This document shows positions 34,701-42,724 of a stretch of DNA of 64,000 nt, piece by piece. Where the stretch lies: the NCBI GenBank assembly GCA_049509515.1, contig JBEKZV010000029.1, forward strand, positions 1 through 64,000, given 5' to 3'. The translations under genes were made by a program, and so were the position numbers. The notes beneath the pieces are model-generated. The model was not told the DNA's origin and ran no database searches. It saw only the letters and a list, made by a program, of their open reading frames with translations. The first letter of the stretch is position 1, and each line of letters starts with the position of its first letter. This DNA comes from JBEKCP01 sp049509515 (GTDB lineage: Bacteria; Planctomycetota; Planctomycetia; Pirellulales; Thermoguttaceae).

Positions 34701-34801
34701 CTGGCCTGGCTAGCGGCTCTAAAATCATACTGAAGAAGGAGGGCGACCGGAGTGTCTTTACGTTCGATCTCGACGTGGCCGACGTGTTGATCTTGCGTTA
34801 A
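31772..34801 (+). CDS. Large exported glycosidase-like protein (beta-galactosidase-type architecture)
   Basis: 1009 residues (start 31772 or, two codons on, 31778; neither has a ribosome-binding site). Signal peptide 1-24 (ASAIAAEG). The N-terminal ~230 residues are a carbohydrate-binding-like beta domain (IFCEAEEFTVEKPGWQARSW). A long central region looks like a TIM barrel with VVSLGDEIGLEAP as a candidate catalytic acidic loop. Residues ~690-850 resemble the beta-galactosidase trimerisation (glutamine-amidotransferase-like) domain: LPLDFLVEQDALDG, YKILYLADRHVS and IAAWVQNGGRLLATAGAG. A final beta domain follows. Likely a secreted polysaccharide-active enzyme; substrate and catalytic residues are unproven. 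Confidence 0.7.
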   Translation: MSMTTRSSLALGILVSTWASAIAAEGLIAAAKYRNGQPVAPAPDGTIFCEAEEFTVEKPGWQARSWGENYFAGTFANTFLSRKAFLGAPEQCDETVATIGINVADAGRYLVLVRYEAVYRFETQFRVKVEQAGRVRMDRLYGVRSNVKIWPFGERLKKEVAWSWGAGENMVWEGHDAYADLDRGPAKITLLAGRQPAPQARRNVDVVMLTRDEAQIRERIEKEGYLPLDGMLTQAGDVWARLLNQSDGSAMSLTLPNGTEHSPYWVHLRKWKPVVVKAGPGKTTDWTEVGGVLDTLNDGQWNLQAAPAEKNRPLHYKLELGVRTAAGAIEKIAEFESREPTLRLTYQADTRYSRRFGTQEQVLHDLLAYLKTIPMRGRTPTQTLIYGYTFDPGLSPRYDAALREFRAMFDLRLTSPEPIAGTYVDWRGQGPEQLEQTCKKLSESERRNIAVVSLGDEIGLEAPNGKAATEGFTAFLKSEGVSASDVDAASGGDWSRLVFSPDPKLKQLKPGLYYWSVRYQHHYGIQSIKRQTDVLRRWLPNAGIGANFSPQHGSPGQFYQGEVFQWVTCFRQDGLTLPWAEDYAWGVPLGTQQMNAINLDLFRAGLRGKPDRKILYYVMPHWPGNTPTSWRRMFHNALGHGMKIVDLFEFRPVQAAYTENHVSNPETYATVLKTFRELGQYEDIVQAGQRRPAEAALWFSETADIWDDYDGSFGAAKRALYIAILHQQLPLDFLVEQDALDGTLGRYKILYLADRHVSRAASGKIAAWVQNGGRLLATAGAGMFDEYHQPNKTLRGLLGAEMTALVAPADARVDFGKQDLPFARAIDTVNWSGQWLPVTGVVARLKAAADATVEGAFLDGSPAVVARQAGKGEVRSCGFLPGLTYFHPAIPRRPVDRGTTDDSMAHFVPSQFDPAAGRLIGSIAESVARPVACSQALVEASLIESPAGAILVLTNWSGRPIRDLIVTANIPLPARSAGLASGSKIILKKEGDRSVFTFDLDVADVLILR

Positions 34802-34889
34802 TCGTGTATCGCGGTTTCACTTGCCTTTGCCGGCGGGGCAATTCTCCCGTGGTACGGGGACTACCACTTTCATCTGAAGGGACCACCCG

Positions 34890-36149
34890 ATGCAGAGTGT
34901 CTTTCAACTGTTGGAGCCAGCGCACCGCCGGCCGCAAAGCAAGATGGCTTTCCGGCCGCTGGGCGTACTTGCCGTTCTGTGTGCCGTAGCGGTTGCGCAG
35001 GCCGAGCCGACAGGCAAGGGCCCCTGGCCTCTTGCTGGGACGGTGGGGCCCAAAGTGGAAATCCTGGCCTACGATAATGGCGATGTCTCGCCCTGGATCG
35101 AGTTCTTCACCTTCGATTCACCCAAGCACCCGAAGATCATCCAGTTGCGCACCGAGTACAAATTGGACGAACTGACCAAACACGCGAAGACCGACATCGA
35201 GCGGGCGGTGGTGCTAAAGAAGTGGGTGGCTGGGGCCCTGAAATTCGGCACCCCCGCCCCCGACGTATTCAGCGACTGGAGCGCCGTGGCCTTGTTGGCG
35301 CGGGCGAAGAAAGGCCAGGTCGTGTGGTGCGGCCAGGCGGCGATGGTCTTCCAGCAGGCGTGCCTGGCCGTCGGAATGCCAGCCCGGTTCATCGAGCTGG
35401 GGATCCCGCAAACGCCTGCGTGTCACTTCACCACCGAAGTCTTCCTCCGCGAGCAGGGCAAATGGGCCGTGGTGGATGCCACACCCCTGAAGGAATACGA
35501 GGTGTACTACACCGTGGGCGGCGTGCCGCAGAGCGCGCTGGAGATGCATCGCCACGTGGTCGACGGCACGATGGACAAGGTGGTCGAGGTCCATTCGGAC
35601 CGGTCGCACAAAGTGGAGAAGAAGGACAGTCCGGCCTGGACGTTTTACTATGTGCGCTGGCTGACGCGGTGCGACGTTGTGACCAACACGCCCAAGTACA
35701 TCGACCTGGAGCATGTCTTCGACAAGCGATGGCACACGGTCGAATGGACTGATGAGAAGACCGTCCCCTGGGAAAAGCAGAAATACTCGGCCTGGTACCT
35801 GCGGAACGAACGCCTTGCGGCATGGAACATCTCGGACCCAGCCGTGGTCGATTGGCAACCGACGGACCGGGTAAAAATCGTGCTCTGCCCGGGCGAGGAG
35901 AAATGGATCTTCGTGCAGCTTTGGAACGGCGACGTGGACTTCGATCACTACCGGGTACGAATTGACTCGGGCGACTGGGAAGACCTGCCAAAGACGAATA
36001 CTCGGGACTGGTCGGGCAGACAGCACGGTTGGGGCCTGGACCGCTTTTCTATCGGGGCGAAACCGGCGCTGCATGAGGTGCGAGCTCGTGTTGCCCGACG
36101 CGACAGCCCGGGTGGTCCGGAGAGCTTCGTGAAGTTCCGAGTGGAGTAA
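34890..36149 (+). CDS. Exported transglutaminase-like protein
   Basis: 419 residues from ATG 34890, with a GAAGGGA about nine bases upstream; a later ATG (34944) would give a tighter signal peptide (MAFRPLGVLAVLCAVAVAQA). The papain-fold transglutaminase triad is visible: Cys147 in VVWCGQAAMVFQQAC, His179 in ACHFTTEVF and Asp196 in KWAVVDAT. Such bacterial domains act as peptidases or amide-modifying enzymes. The C-terminal ~150 residues are a beta domain ending ESFVKFRVE. It follows the glycosidase-like gene by 88 bases on the same strand and may be co-expressed. Confidence 0.82.
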   Translation: MQSVFQLLEPAHRRPQSKMAFRPLGVLAVLCAVAVAQAEPTGKGPWPLAGTVGPKVEILAYDNGDVSPWIEFFTFDSPKHPKIIQLRTEYKLDELTKHAKTDIERAVVLKKWVAGALKFGTPAPDVFSDWSAVALLARAKKGQVVWCGQAAMVFQQACLAVGMPARFIELGIPQTPACHFTTEVFLREQGKWAVVDATPLKEYEVYYTVGGVPQSALEMHRHVVDGTMDKVVEVHSDRSHKVEKKDSPAWTFYYVRWLTRCDVVTNTPKYIDLEHVFDKRWHTVEWTDEKTVPWEKQKYSAWYLRNERLAAWNISDPAVVDWQPTDRVKIVLCPGEEKWIFVQLWNGDVDFDHYRVRIDSGDWEDLPKTNTRDWSGRQHGWGLDRFSIGAKPALHEVRARVARRDSPGGPESFVKFRVE

Positions 36150-36317
36150 TGACCGTTTCTCGATTCTGCCCGTTAACGCCGGCCTGCGGCAGCACGTCAC
36201 CACGGAGATGTCGCGGGTGCAGAGTGTTTTGGACGGCCTGTTGGTCGACCTGCCCCGGCGGAACATCCTCCGCCGCCCCAAGTGACGGTGGCCGCCATGC
36301 AGCTTGTCATCGAACCT

Positions 36318-36340
36318 GGCGGGGCTGACGCCCCCTTTTT
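36318..36340 (+). terminator. Possible intrinsic terminator
   Basis: GGCGGGGC-TGA-CGCCCCC followed by TTTTT. It would end transcription coming from the transglutaminase gene. Confidence 0.45.
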
Positions 36341-37213
36341 CGGAACGCATTTCCTGGTCCCGCCAAATGGTGAGCCAGGATAATCTTGGACTGATGCGAT
36401 GGCAGCCAACCGACGGTGGCAGCCTCGGCGGTCGCCCGGGTGTCTTGACACCCGTGGGTCGCCAGTCTCCCGCGATTCTCCCCGCGTTCTTGATTCCGGA
36501 GCAGGAATCCACGAAAATGCAATAAAGCCCTGGAAATCATGGTACTTTCTGCGTTCTCGACCCAACGTGCCACACTTCCCAGGGAAAGTCCCCGGTTACG
36601 CACCGGAAAATCGGTTCTTGTCTCGTCTTCTTTCAATGGCCGCGCGGATGAGTCGCCGAGCCGCCCCACTGCTGACGGGTCGCGATGGGCACGTAGCCGA
36701 TTTTGCCAAAGACTCGGTATTCTTGTTGTTCTACGTTGAGCCTGAACTTACAGGGAATTGTTTTTGCGCGCCGCGCGGTCTCCGCGCTGCGCGAGTGAGT
36801 GAGAACTGGTTCTGGGGCACATTATCCTTACGCTCCGGGTGGAGAGGGAAATGCCAAGCCGAATGCACTACTTGGCTTCATCAGCCTTCGACCGGAACGC
36901 TGCGCGGACCTGGCTTGCCAGCCGTTCGTAGAGCGCACCGAAGGCGCGGGCATCCGATGCCCGGAACCCGGGCCGCGCGCGACGCAAACTACGTGTCTCA
37001 CCCAATCTGTCAGATGAAGCCTTTGCTGTCGGGCTGGCTTCTTTGCCGTCCTTGCGTCAACACCCAAGAAACAGCCTTCCACCCCCTGTCAATGTCTAGG
37101 TCGTAGTTTTGTCCCCCTTCTTGTCCCCCTTTGGGGCACAGCAGGGGCAGAATAGGCGGCTTCGAGGGGACAAAAATCACGAAAAATAAGGAGTTAGGAC
37201 GATGGGTCTCAAT

Positions 37214-37253
37214 CGCACTGTCGAGGTCGGGAGTTCGATCCTCATCCGCTCCA
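37214..37253 (+). other. tRNA 3'-end-like fragment
   Basis: CGAGGTCGGGAGTTCGATCC followed by TCATCCGCTCCA reads as a T arm (one mismatch in the stem) plus the 3' strand of an acceptor stem. No matching D arm or 5' acceptor strand lies upstream, so it is not a complete tRNA. It is followed directly by an intrinsic terminator. It may be a displaced tRNA 3' end from an old integration. It does not match the tRNA-Met at 22415 well enough to be its attR. Confidence 0.4.
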
Positions 37254-37256
37254 CTC

Positions 37257-37294
37257 AAAGCCACTTGCGGCCCGTGCCGTAAGTGGCTTTTTTG
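37257..37294 (+). terminator. Intrinsic terminator
   Basis: AAAGCCACTT and AAGTGGCTTT are perfect arms around a GC-rich loop, followed by TTTTGTTT. It is a strong rho-independent terminator just after the tRNA-like fragment. Confidence 0.8.
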
Positions 37295-37343
37295 TTTGAG
37301 GTTGGGATAGTCTTCAGTGATTGGAACAGCACGAGGCTTCATC

Positions 37344-37796
37344 ATGCGCATCCTTGCCCGGTTTACCTGCCTTTGCTATTGGCTGCTCCTGACCGTACTG
37401 CTCCTGGTTCCCAATCCCGCCGCACTGGTCGGTCTCCGCGCAGTCCCAACCTTTCCGTGGGGCAAGTTCGGCGTACACCTGATCGCCTTCACCATCCTGG
37501 CCGTCCTGGTTCATGCAAGCCGCTGGCCGAAACGTCTCTGCTGGCCCCTGATCGTGTTTCTCGTGCTGTACGGCATTACCACGGAATCGCTGCAGCTCTT
37601 TGTTCCCCACCGCACTGCCCGCGTGATGGACGGCATCGAGAACATCCTCGGAATTGCCGCCGGCTCGGGCATCTATTGGCTTGTCCAACGGCTGGTGCAG
37701 CCGCTGACGAAGCTCAGCCTTGCCGCCGAATTGGTGAGACACGCCGCTGAAACCGATCTCGCCCGGGCCGAGCATCTCGAGCGCAACGGCGGGTAG
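37344..37796 (+). CDS. VanZ-like membrane protein
   Basis: 150 residues from ATG 37344; a start nine codons earlier lies closer to the terminator and is less likely. Four predicted membrane segments (ARFTCLCYWLLLTVLLLVP; FGVHLIAFTILAVLVHA; LIVFLVLYGITTESLQLF; ILGIAAGSGIYWLV). The family markers are Glu in TTESLQLFVPHR and the DGIENILGIAAG segment. VanZ-type proteins sit in the cytoplasmic membrane; in enterococci VanZ gives low-level teicoplanin resistance, but the general role is unclear. The C-terminal 25 residues are a soluble tail. Confidence 0.8.
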   Translation: MRILARFTCLCYWLLLTVLLLVPNPAALVGLRAVPTFPWGKFGVHLIAFTILAVLVHASRWPKRLCWPLIVFLVLYGITTESLQLFVPHRTARVMDGIENILGIAAGSGIYWLVQRLVQPLTKLSLAAELVRHAAETDLARAEHLERNGG

Positions 37797-37846
37797 GTGG
37801 GGAACTCGGACCCCTGTAAGGCAGGGGGCGGCGGGCCAGGGCATCC

Positions 37847-39094
37847 TCAATCGTTCTGCGTGAACCACGCCTTCGCCGTGCGGTCGGTTTTCATGAACCG
37901 CAGCAGCAACTCGGCCACTTTTCGCCGTCCCTTGTCGCTGGGATGCGTGCCGTCCGGTCCCAGGTCCTCCGGCTTCCACACCAGGTCGTCGGTCTTGCGG
38001 CCCTTCTCCCCATCGGCCCAGAGGTACGGCCCCCAGACGAGCAGCGGCGACTTGACCGCCCCCGGCTCCCCCCGCATCTGGTCCTGGATCAGCCACCGGA
38101 TAACGAAAGCCGACTCGTAGGCGTAAGGCTCGGGATTCAAGTGCGTCGTCGCATATCCGGCGTAGATGCGGCTGGAGAGATAGGCGATGCGAACGTTGGG
38201 GAACCTCTCGTGCAACTGCCTGAGAAGCCCGGCCATGTGCCCTTTGAGCGCCTCGGCGTGCTTGGGAAAATCGCCGAGATACTCGGGACCGGCGAGGGCC
38301 TGCTTCACCCACGCCACCTGCACCTGCCCCGCGGTAACGCCCGCCTGCCGGAGTCGCTCTGCGAGCACTTCCCAAGGGTTGTGCGCCGCCGGGTTGGCCC
38401 AAACGTCGGCTGTCTGGCCGCCCTGCGCCCCATCGACGATGACGACTCGGGGGGACTTCTCGGGATCGGCGTTGGCCAACCGCACGAAGGCGGAGAACTC
38501 CTGCGTCGTGTTCGACATGCCGATCGAGACCAGCACGATCTTGCCGTCCGCGGCGGGCTTGCCCTGGGCGTCGAGCGGCCGGATCAGCTTGGCCGCCCGC
38601 AGTGCCGCTTGCAGATGCTCTTGGGGCGGTTCATTCTTGCCGCCGCCGTATAAGCCGCCGTCCTGGCCCTTGTAGCGATCCAGGGCGGTCATGTCCCCCA
38701 GCGGCTTCAGCCCGGTGGGCGGCTTGGCCGGCGGGGGTTGGTTGTCCTGCTTCGACTTGGCCCGCAGTGCCTTGGCCGCCTTGTCGTGATACGCCTGCTC
38801 CTCCTCGCTGAGCTTCTCGCCGCGGACGAACTTCTGGTGGATCCGCTGTGCCCGGTTCCAATCAATCCCGTCGTCCGGCTGCTTTCCGGCCTTGGCCTGA
38901 ATCTGCTTGGCGGCCCGGTCGTGATATGCCTGTTCTTCCTCGGTCAGCTTCTCGCCGCGGAGGAACTTCTCGTGAAGCTGCTTGGCCCGGCTCCAGTCGA
39001 TCTGGTCGCCGGTCTGGGCACCGGCCTGAACCAAGCCGAGCCAAAGGGTGCACGTCGCCAATGCCGCTATTCGTGGGAAGAAACGCAATAACAT
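37847..39094 (-). CDS. Exported SGNH-hydrolase-like protein with duplicated N-terminal repeats
   Basis: 415 residues from ATG 39094 with a signal peptide (ends LVQAGAQT). Residues 32-68 and 77-113 are a near-exact duplication built on IDWxRAxxxHxKFxRGEKL then EEEQAYHDxAAK (45-residue period). From ~residue 160 the protein looks like an SGNH/GDSL hydrolase: a strand then Ser in VLVSIGMSNTTQEF (block I), GAQGGQTAD, and the C-terminal Asp/His block GPDGTHPSDKG. It would hydrolyse esters outside the cytoplasm. The repeats may bind the cell surface or a partner. The 5' end lies inside an upstream overlapping frame. Confidence 0.75.
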   Translation of the reverse strand: MLLRFFPRIAALATCTLWLGLVQAGAQTGDQIDWSRAKQLHEKFLRGEKLTEEEQAYHDRAAKQIQAKAGKQPDDGIDWNRAQRIHQKFVRGEKLSEEEQAYHDKAAKALRAKSKQDNQPPPAKPPTGLKPLGDMTALDRYKGQDGGLYGGGKNEPPQEHLQAALRAAKLIRPLDAQGKPAADGKIVLVSIGMSNTTQEFSAFVRLANADPEKSPRVVIVDGAQGGQTADVWANPAAHNPWEVLAERLRQAGVTAGQVQVAWVKQALAGPEYLGDFPKHAEALKGHMAGLLRQLHERFPNVRIAYLSSRIYAGYATTHLNPEPYAYESAFVIRWLIQDQMRGEPGAVKSPLLVWGPYLWADGEKGRKTDDLVWKPEDLGPDGTHPSDKGRRKVAELLLRFMKTDRTAKAWFTQND

Positions 39095-39293
39095 GGCATG
39101 ACTCCTGGCTTGTAATGGGCTTGACCCCGCACTTCTTCTGCCTCGCCCGGCCCCAGGGGCAGCCACCCAGCGTCACCGCCATTTCGATGTTCTGGAGGAA
39201 ACGGGCGAAGCGATTGCCGTTCCTGGCCCTGGTACAGATCGGGCATCGCTTCTCGCAGTAATCGGGATCGAACACGACCGGCCATCCTTTCAT
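38862..39293 (-). CDS. Small cysteine-rich conserved protein, with unusually long 3' overlap
   Basis: The first ~59 residues (from ATG 39293) look like a real small planctomycete protein: CEKRCPICTRARNGNRFAR then FLQNIEMAVTLGGCPWGRAR, with a CxxxCxxC cluster and a basic C-terminal half. Beyond GVKP the frame does not stop but continues out of frame through the first ~78 codons of the SGNH gene to 38862. The tail there is Arg/Asp/Pro-rich, as expected of a shadow frame. Either the native stop was lost by a small indel or the true C-terminus is longer than in relatives. Function is unknown; zinc binding is plausible. Confidence 0.5.
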   Translation of the reverse strand: MKGWPVVFDPDYCEKRCPICTRARNGNRFARFLQNIEMAVTLGGCPWGRARQKKCGVKPITSQESCHVIAFLPTNSGIGDVHPLARLGSGRCPDRRPDRLEPGQAASREVPPRREADRGRTGISRPGRQADSGQGRKAAGRRD

Positions 39294-39347
39294 CACAGGC
39301 AAATCCCCGGCCCCGGCAGTGCCGCCGGCCAATCCGGACGGTGTTCG

Positions 39348-39375
39348 TTTGGCGGCTGCTTTTCCGGATTATAAT
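39348..39375 (+). promoter_or_regulatory. Possible promoter upstream of the 975-residue protein
   Basis: TTTGGC (39348-39353), 16 bases, perfect TATAAT (39370-39375). The start codon at 39581 is 205 bases on, leaving a long leader. The -35 is weak. Confidence 0.4.
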
Positions 39376-39580
39376 CGTTTTCGGTCCGGAATACCCGGTT
39401 CCCGTTGCCGCCCGTGGGGGTTGCCGGCGTTATATGGCGAAGAAATTATCGCCAAGGAGGTGCGGACACTGGTACTCTCGTTTCCGCGTTCCGGTGGGAA
39501 CGTCGGCATGGGACGCTCCGCATCCCCGGGCGCCAACCGCCCGGAATGCACAATCCTTTCTACGCCAAGGAGTTGCAGTC

Positions 39581-42508
39581 ATGAGATGCTCGGTCCTTTT
39601 CCCGCTCGTGTGGCTTGCCGCCGGCGCCGCTGGGGCTGCCGGGTTGTCTGCGGCGGAGAGCCTGCCGTTCACCCAGAAGGTGGAGGTGTTTCGCGACAAG
39701 GAGGGCGAGATCGCCGCCTTCACCGTCCGCCTGGAGCAGCCCTTCCTGGCCGAAGAGTTCGACAAGAGCAACTACCTGCGGCTGAAATCGGACGACCAGC
39801 GGGCGTACCTCATCTACCCCAAGGAAACCACGTTCCAGCAGAAGCACGCGGAGTTCTACGGCCGGCTCCGCGGCAAGGGGGAGGTCAAGCTCCAGCTTTC
39901 CTACGAGATCGTCTCCGAGAACCCGGACGGCTCCCGCCACGTCCAGGTCCGCCAGGGCGAGGTGGCGGTCGCGGTGCCCGCCGAGCCGGCCGGCCCGCGG
40001 AGCATCTACCAGGAATGGGCCCGCCAACAGAACCAGTATTTCGCCGGGCTGTTGCGGTACTACCCGGAGGAGAGCTTCTTCCAGTATTGCGTGCTGCAAT
40101 CGCAGGCCCGCTACGGCGTGAGCCCGCCGCCCTTGCCCGTTCCCATGATCGACCGGGGCAAGCTGGAGTTCGACCTCTACCACACGTTCACCGGCTCCAC
40201 CGCGATCCAGGAATCCATGCAGCGCGACATCCTGGGCGTCGGCGGCAGCGCGCTGGGTCGATCAGTCCCGGGCGATCTGGGCGTCCACATCAGCCGGCTC
40301 AGCCCGCCGGAGCTGAAGTCGCTGCCCTATAAGGAGCTGCTGGAAGAGAAGCGGACCCGCGACAAGATCGAGCCGAAGGTGGCGGACATCTCCGCCTTGA
40401 TTCCCGAGGACCAGTATCTCCTGCAACTCAACTCGATGCAGTCGCTCGACGAGCTGATGGACCTTTCCTCGCAATGGGGCGGCAGCCTGCTGCGGCTGAT
40501 GACGGTCCATGCCCAGGACCAGCAGTTGCAGCGGAAGCTGGAAGACCAGCTCTGCGTGCGGCGGGACGTGCTGACGCGGCTCTTCGGCGAGGCGGTGATC
40601 AGCGAGGTGGCCGTGACCGGGGCCGACCCCTTCTTCAACGAGGGGACCGACGTCACGATGATCTTCCGCGTGAAGCGGCCCGAGGTGTTCCGCGCGGCCG
40701 CCGCCCTGTGGCTCGACCAGGTCCGCAAGGACCGGCCCGACCTGACCGAGGCCGACTTCAACTATCGCGGGCACAAGGTGGCCGCGCGGTACACGGGCGA
40801 CCGCATGGTCAGCTCGTTCGTGGCGGAGCACGGGGAATATTGCATCTACTCGAACTCGCACCGCGCGATCCGCCGGGCGATCGACGCGGCCGCCGGGGCC
40901 GCGCCCACCCTCCGCGACGCCCCGGACTACCGCTACGCGACCACGATCCTGCCCCCCGCCGCCGCTGCGAATTGCGGCTACTTCTTCATCCCCGAGGCTA
41001 TGATCCGCCGCATGGTCGGCCCGGCCTGGAAGATCTCCGAGAAACGGCGGCTGCAGTGCTACAACAACCTGGTGATGCTCAACAACGCCTCGCTCTTCTA
41101 CCGCCTGGAGTACGGCCGCTCGCCCCGCTCGCTGACCGACCTCATAGAAGGCCATTTCGTCGATCCGGCCAAGATCGTCTGCCCGCACGGCGGGGCCTAC
41201 GCCTTCGACGCCGCCCACGACTCCTGCACCTGCTCGCTTCACAACCGGCTGAAGTACCTCACGCCCAACGCCGAGCTGGCCGTGCTGAGTGTCTCTCCCT
41301 CGGAAGCCGCCGAATACGACCGCTACAAGCTGCGATACCAAGGTTTCTGGGAGGGACTGTTCGATCCGATCGCGGTGCGGATCACCGTGGACCGCCGGTT
41401 GAAGCTCGAGACCTGCGTGCTGCCGACGGCCAACGGCAGCTTCTACCGGCAGTTGCGCGACATGGTCGACAAGAAACCCAAGTCGTTGGACGCCCCCCGG
41501 CCCGCCCCCTCCGCCATCGGGTCGCTCCTGCTGGTGCCGGGCCGCAAAGCCATCGCCGACCGCGTCCGCGATCTGCCGGGCGTGGCCGAGGTGCTCCGCG
41601 CCAATCCCACGCTCACCGACCTGAGCTGGCTGGGCGACCGCGTCGGGCTGCACGTGTGCGACGGGCAGTCGATCCTCGAAGTCGATCCGACCGAATTGCG
41701 GCCCCTGCAACTCCCCTTCCTGGGCAACTTCTCCGTCGAGCAGCAGGGGCTGGCCACCGCGGCCCTCATGGCCCTGAAAATGCCCATGTACGCCACCATC
41801 GACGTCGACAATCGCGACCGCGCCGCGGAAATGCTGGAACAGCTCTCCCGCGAAGTGATCCTCAAGGGGACGAGCTTCGCCGGGATCACGGTCGCTTCCG
41901 ACGCCTACCGCCTGCCCGACTACAAGAAACACCCCCTGTACGTGTTCAGCGTGCAGGCGTACGCCCTGAAGCTGCGGCTGCACGTGGCGGTGGTCGGCGA
42001 CCAGATCGTGCTGGCCACCAAGCCGGAGGTCCTGCGGCAGGTGATCGACGCCGCGGCGGAGCCGGCGGTCCCCGGCGGCGCCGCGGCCCACCTGCTCGTG
42101 CGGCTGAACCGCAAGGCCCTGGCCCGCGCCTACGACGACGCCCAGTTGTACTGGGAGGAGAAGGCCCGCATGGCCTGCCACCGCAACATCAGCTCGCTGT
42201 TGAACCTGCACCAGCTCTACGGGGCGCCGATGGACGAGATCCCGCGGCTTTCCGAGGCGAAGTACGGGGTGTACTACTTCTGCCCCGACGGCGGCCAGTA
42301 CCGCTTCGAGCCCGAGCACAACGAGGTGGTTTGCACGGTCCACGGCAACCGCGAGCACTCGCGCCAGGAGCCGCGGCCCGACCGCAAGACCTCGTTCAGC
42401 CGCTTCATCGAGAGCATCGACGAAGTGACGGCCGCGCTGCGGTTCCAGGACGACGCCCTGCTGGCCACCGTGGAGATCGTCCGCAGCGGAGACGGGAAGA
42501 AGGAGTAG
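39581..42508 (+). CDS. Large exported protein with two pseudopilin-like cysteine modules
   Basis: 975 residues. ATG 39581 has AAGGAG nine bases upstream, and a signal peptide follows (FPLVWLAAGAAGAAGLSAAE). Two similar modules occur: CPHGGAYAFDAAHDSCTCSL with HNR, near residue 530, and CPDGGQYRFEPEHNEVVCTV with HGN, near 905. These match the C-terminal 'CPxGGxY...CxxH' box of some type II/IV pseudopilins and planctomycete secreted proteins. Around residue 480 lies RRLQCYNNLVMLNNASLFYR and YGRSPRSLTDLIEG, also pseudopilin-like. The rest is mixed alpha/beta with no known domain. Function is unknown; a surface or secretion-linked role is inferred. Confidence 0.75.
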   Translation: MRCSVLFPLVWLAAGAAGAAGLSAAESLPFTQKVEVFRDKEGEIAAFTVRLEQPFLAEEFDKSNYLRLKSDDQRAYLIYPKETTFQQKHAEFYGRLRGKGEVKLQLSYEIVSENPDGSRHVQVRQGEVAVAVPAEPAGPRSIYQEWARQQNQYFAGLLRYYPEESFFQYCVLQSQARYGVSPPPLPVPMIDRGKLEFDLYHTFTGSTAIQESMQRDILGVGGSALGRSVPGDLGVHISRLSPPELKSLPYKELLEEKRTRDKIEPKVADISALIPEDQYLLQLNSMQSLDELMDLSSQWGGSLLRLMTVHAQDQQLQRKLEDQLCVRRDVLTRLFGEAVISEVAVTGADPFFNEGTDVTMIFRVKRPEVFRAAAALWLDQVRKDRPDLTEADFNYRGHKVAARYTGDRMVSSFVAEHGEYCIYSNSHRAIRRAIDAAAGAAPTLRDAPDYRYATTILPPAAAANCGYFFIPEAMIRRMVGPAWKISEKRRLQCYNNLVMLNNASLFYRLEYGRSPRSLTDLIEGHFVDPAKIVCPHGGAYAFDAAHDSCTCSLHNRLKYLTPNAELAVLSVSPSEAAEYDRYKLRYQGFWEGLFDPIAVRITVDRRLKLETCVLPTANGSFYRQLRDMVDKKPKSLDAPRPAPSAIGSLLLVPGRKAIADRVRDLPGVAEVLRANPTLTDLSWLGDRVGLHVCDGQSILEVDPTELRPLQLPFLGNFSVEQQGLATAALMALKMPMYATIDVDNRDRAAEMLEQLSREVILKGTSFAGITVASDAYRLPDYKKHPLYVFSVQAYALKLRLHVAVVGDQIVLATKPEVLRQVIDAAAEPAVPGGAAAHLLVRLNRKALARAYDDAQLYWEEKARMACHRNISSLLNLHQLYGAPMDEIPRLSEAKYGVYYFCPDGGQYRFEPEHNEVVCTVHGNREHSRQEPRPDRKTSFSRFIESIDEVTAALRFQDDALLATVEIVRSGDGKKE

Positions 42509-42724
42509 GCCGGCCTTCATCAAAGCCGCGAAGCGGCGGCGGAGACCGCGCCGCCAACGGCGGGGCCGCCGCCGCTTCGTGGTTTAAGCCCGGGCACGCC
42601 GGTCCGTTGGCCGTTTGAGATTCGCGCCGTCATGCACCGCCCGCCCCGGCCCCATCCAGACAAGAGCCATCTACGGGCGGCGGTAATGGGGGACCACGTC
42701 CGGCCGGCGCCCCACACCCCGGCC

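Larger units (their letters stand above)
36150..37343. other. 1.2-kb gene-poor region
   Basis: No complete gene was found. Right after the transglutaminase gene a short frame ends in EMSRVQSVLDGLLVDLPRR plus NILRRPK at 36285, perhaps the tail of a lost gene. A hairpin with T-run (36318-36340), a CGGGTGTC-TT-GACACCCG palindrome (36437-36454) and a tRNA-end-like fragment (37214-37253) are listed separately or in findings. The rest shows no recognisable coding pattern on either strand. Confidence 0.5.

Noticed and set aside
36399..37106. A 235-codon plus-strand open frame in the gene-poor region
   Set aside because: No ribosome-binding site, no motif, composition rich in Arg/Ser/Pro like a chance GC-rich frame, and it passes through a palindrome.
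37205..37254. Interpretation of the tRNA-like piece as a complete tRNA or tmRNA 3' end
   Set aside because: No 5' acceptor strand, D arm or tmRNA tag region could be found upstream, so only a fragment is claimed.
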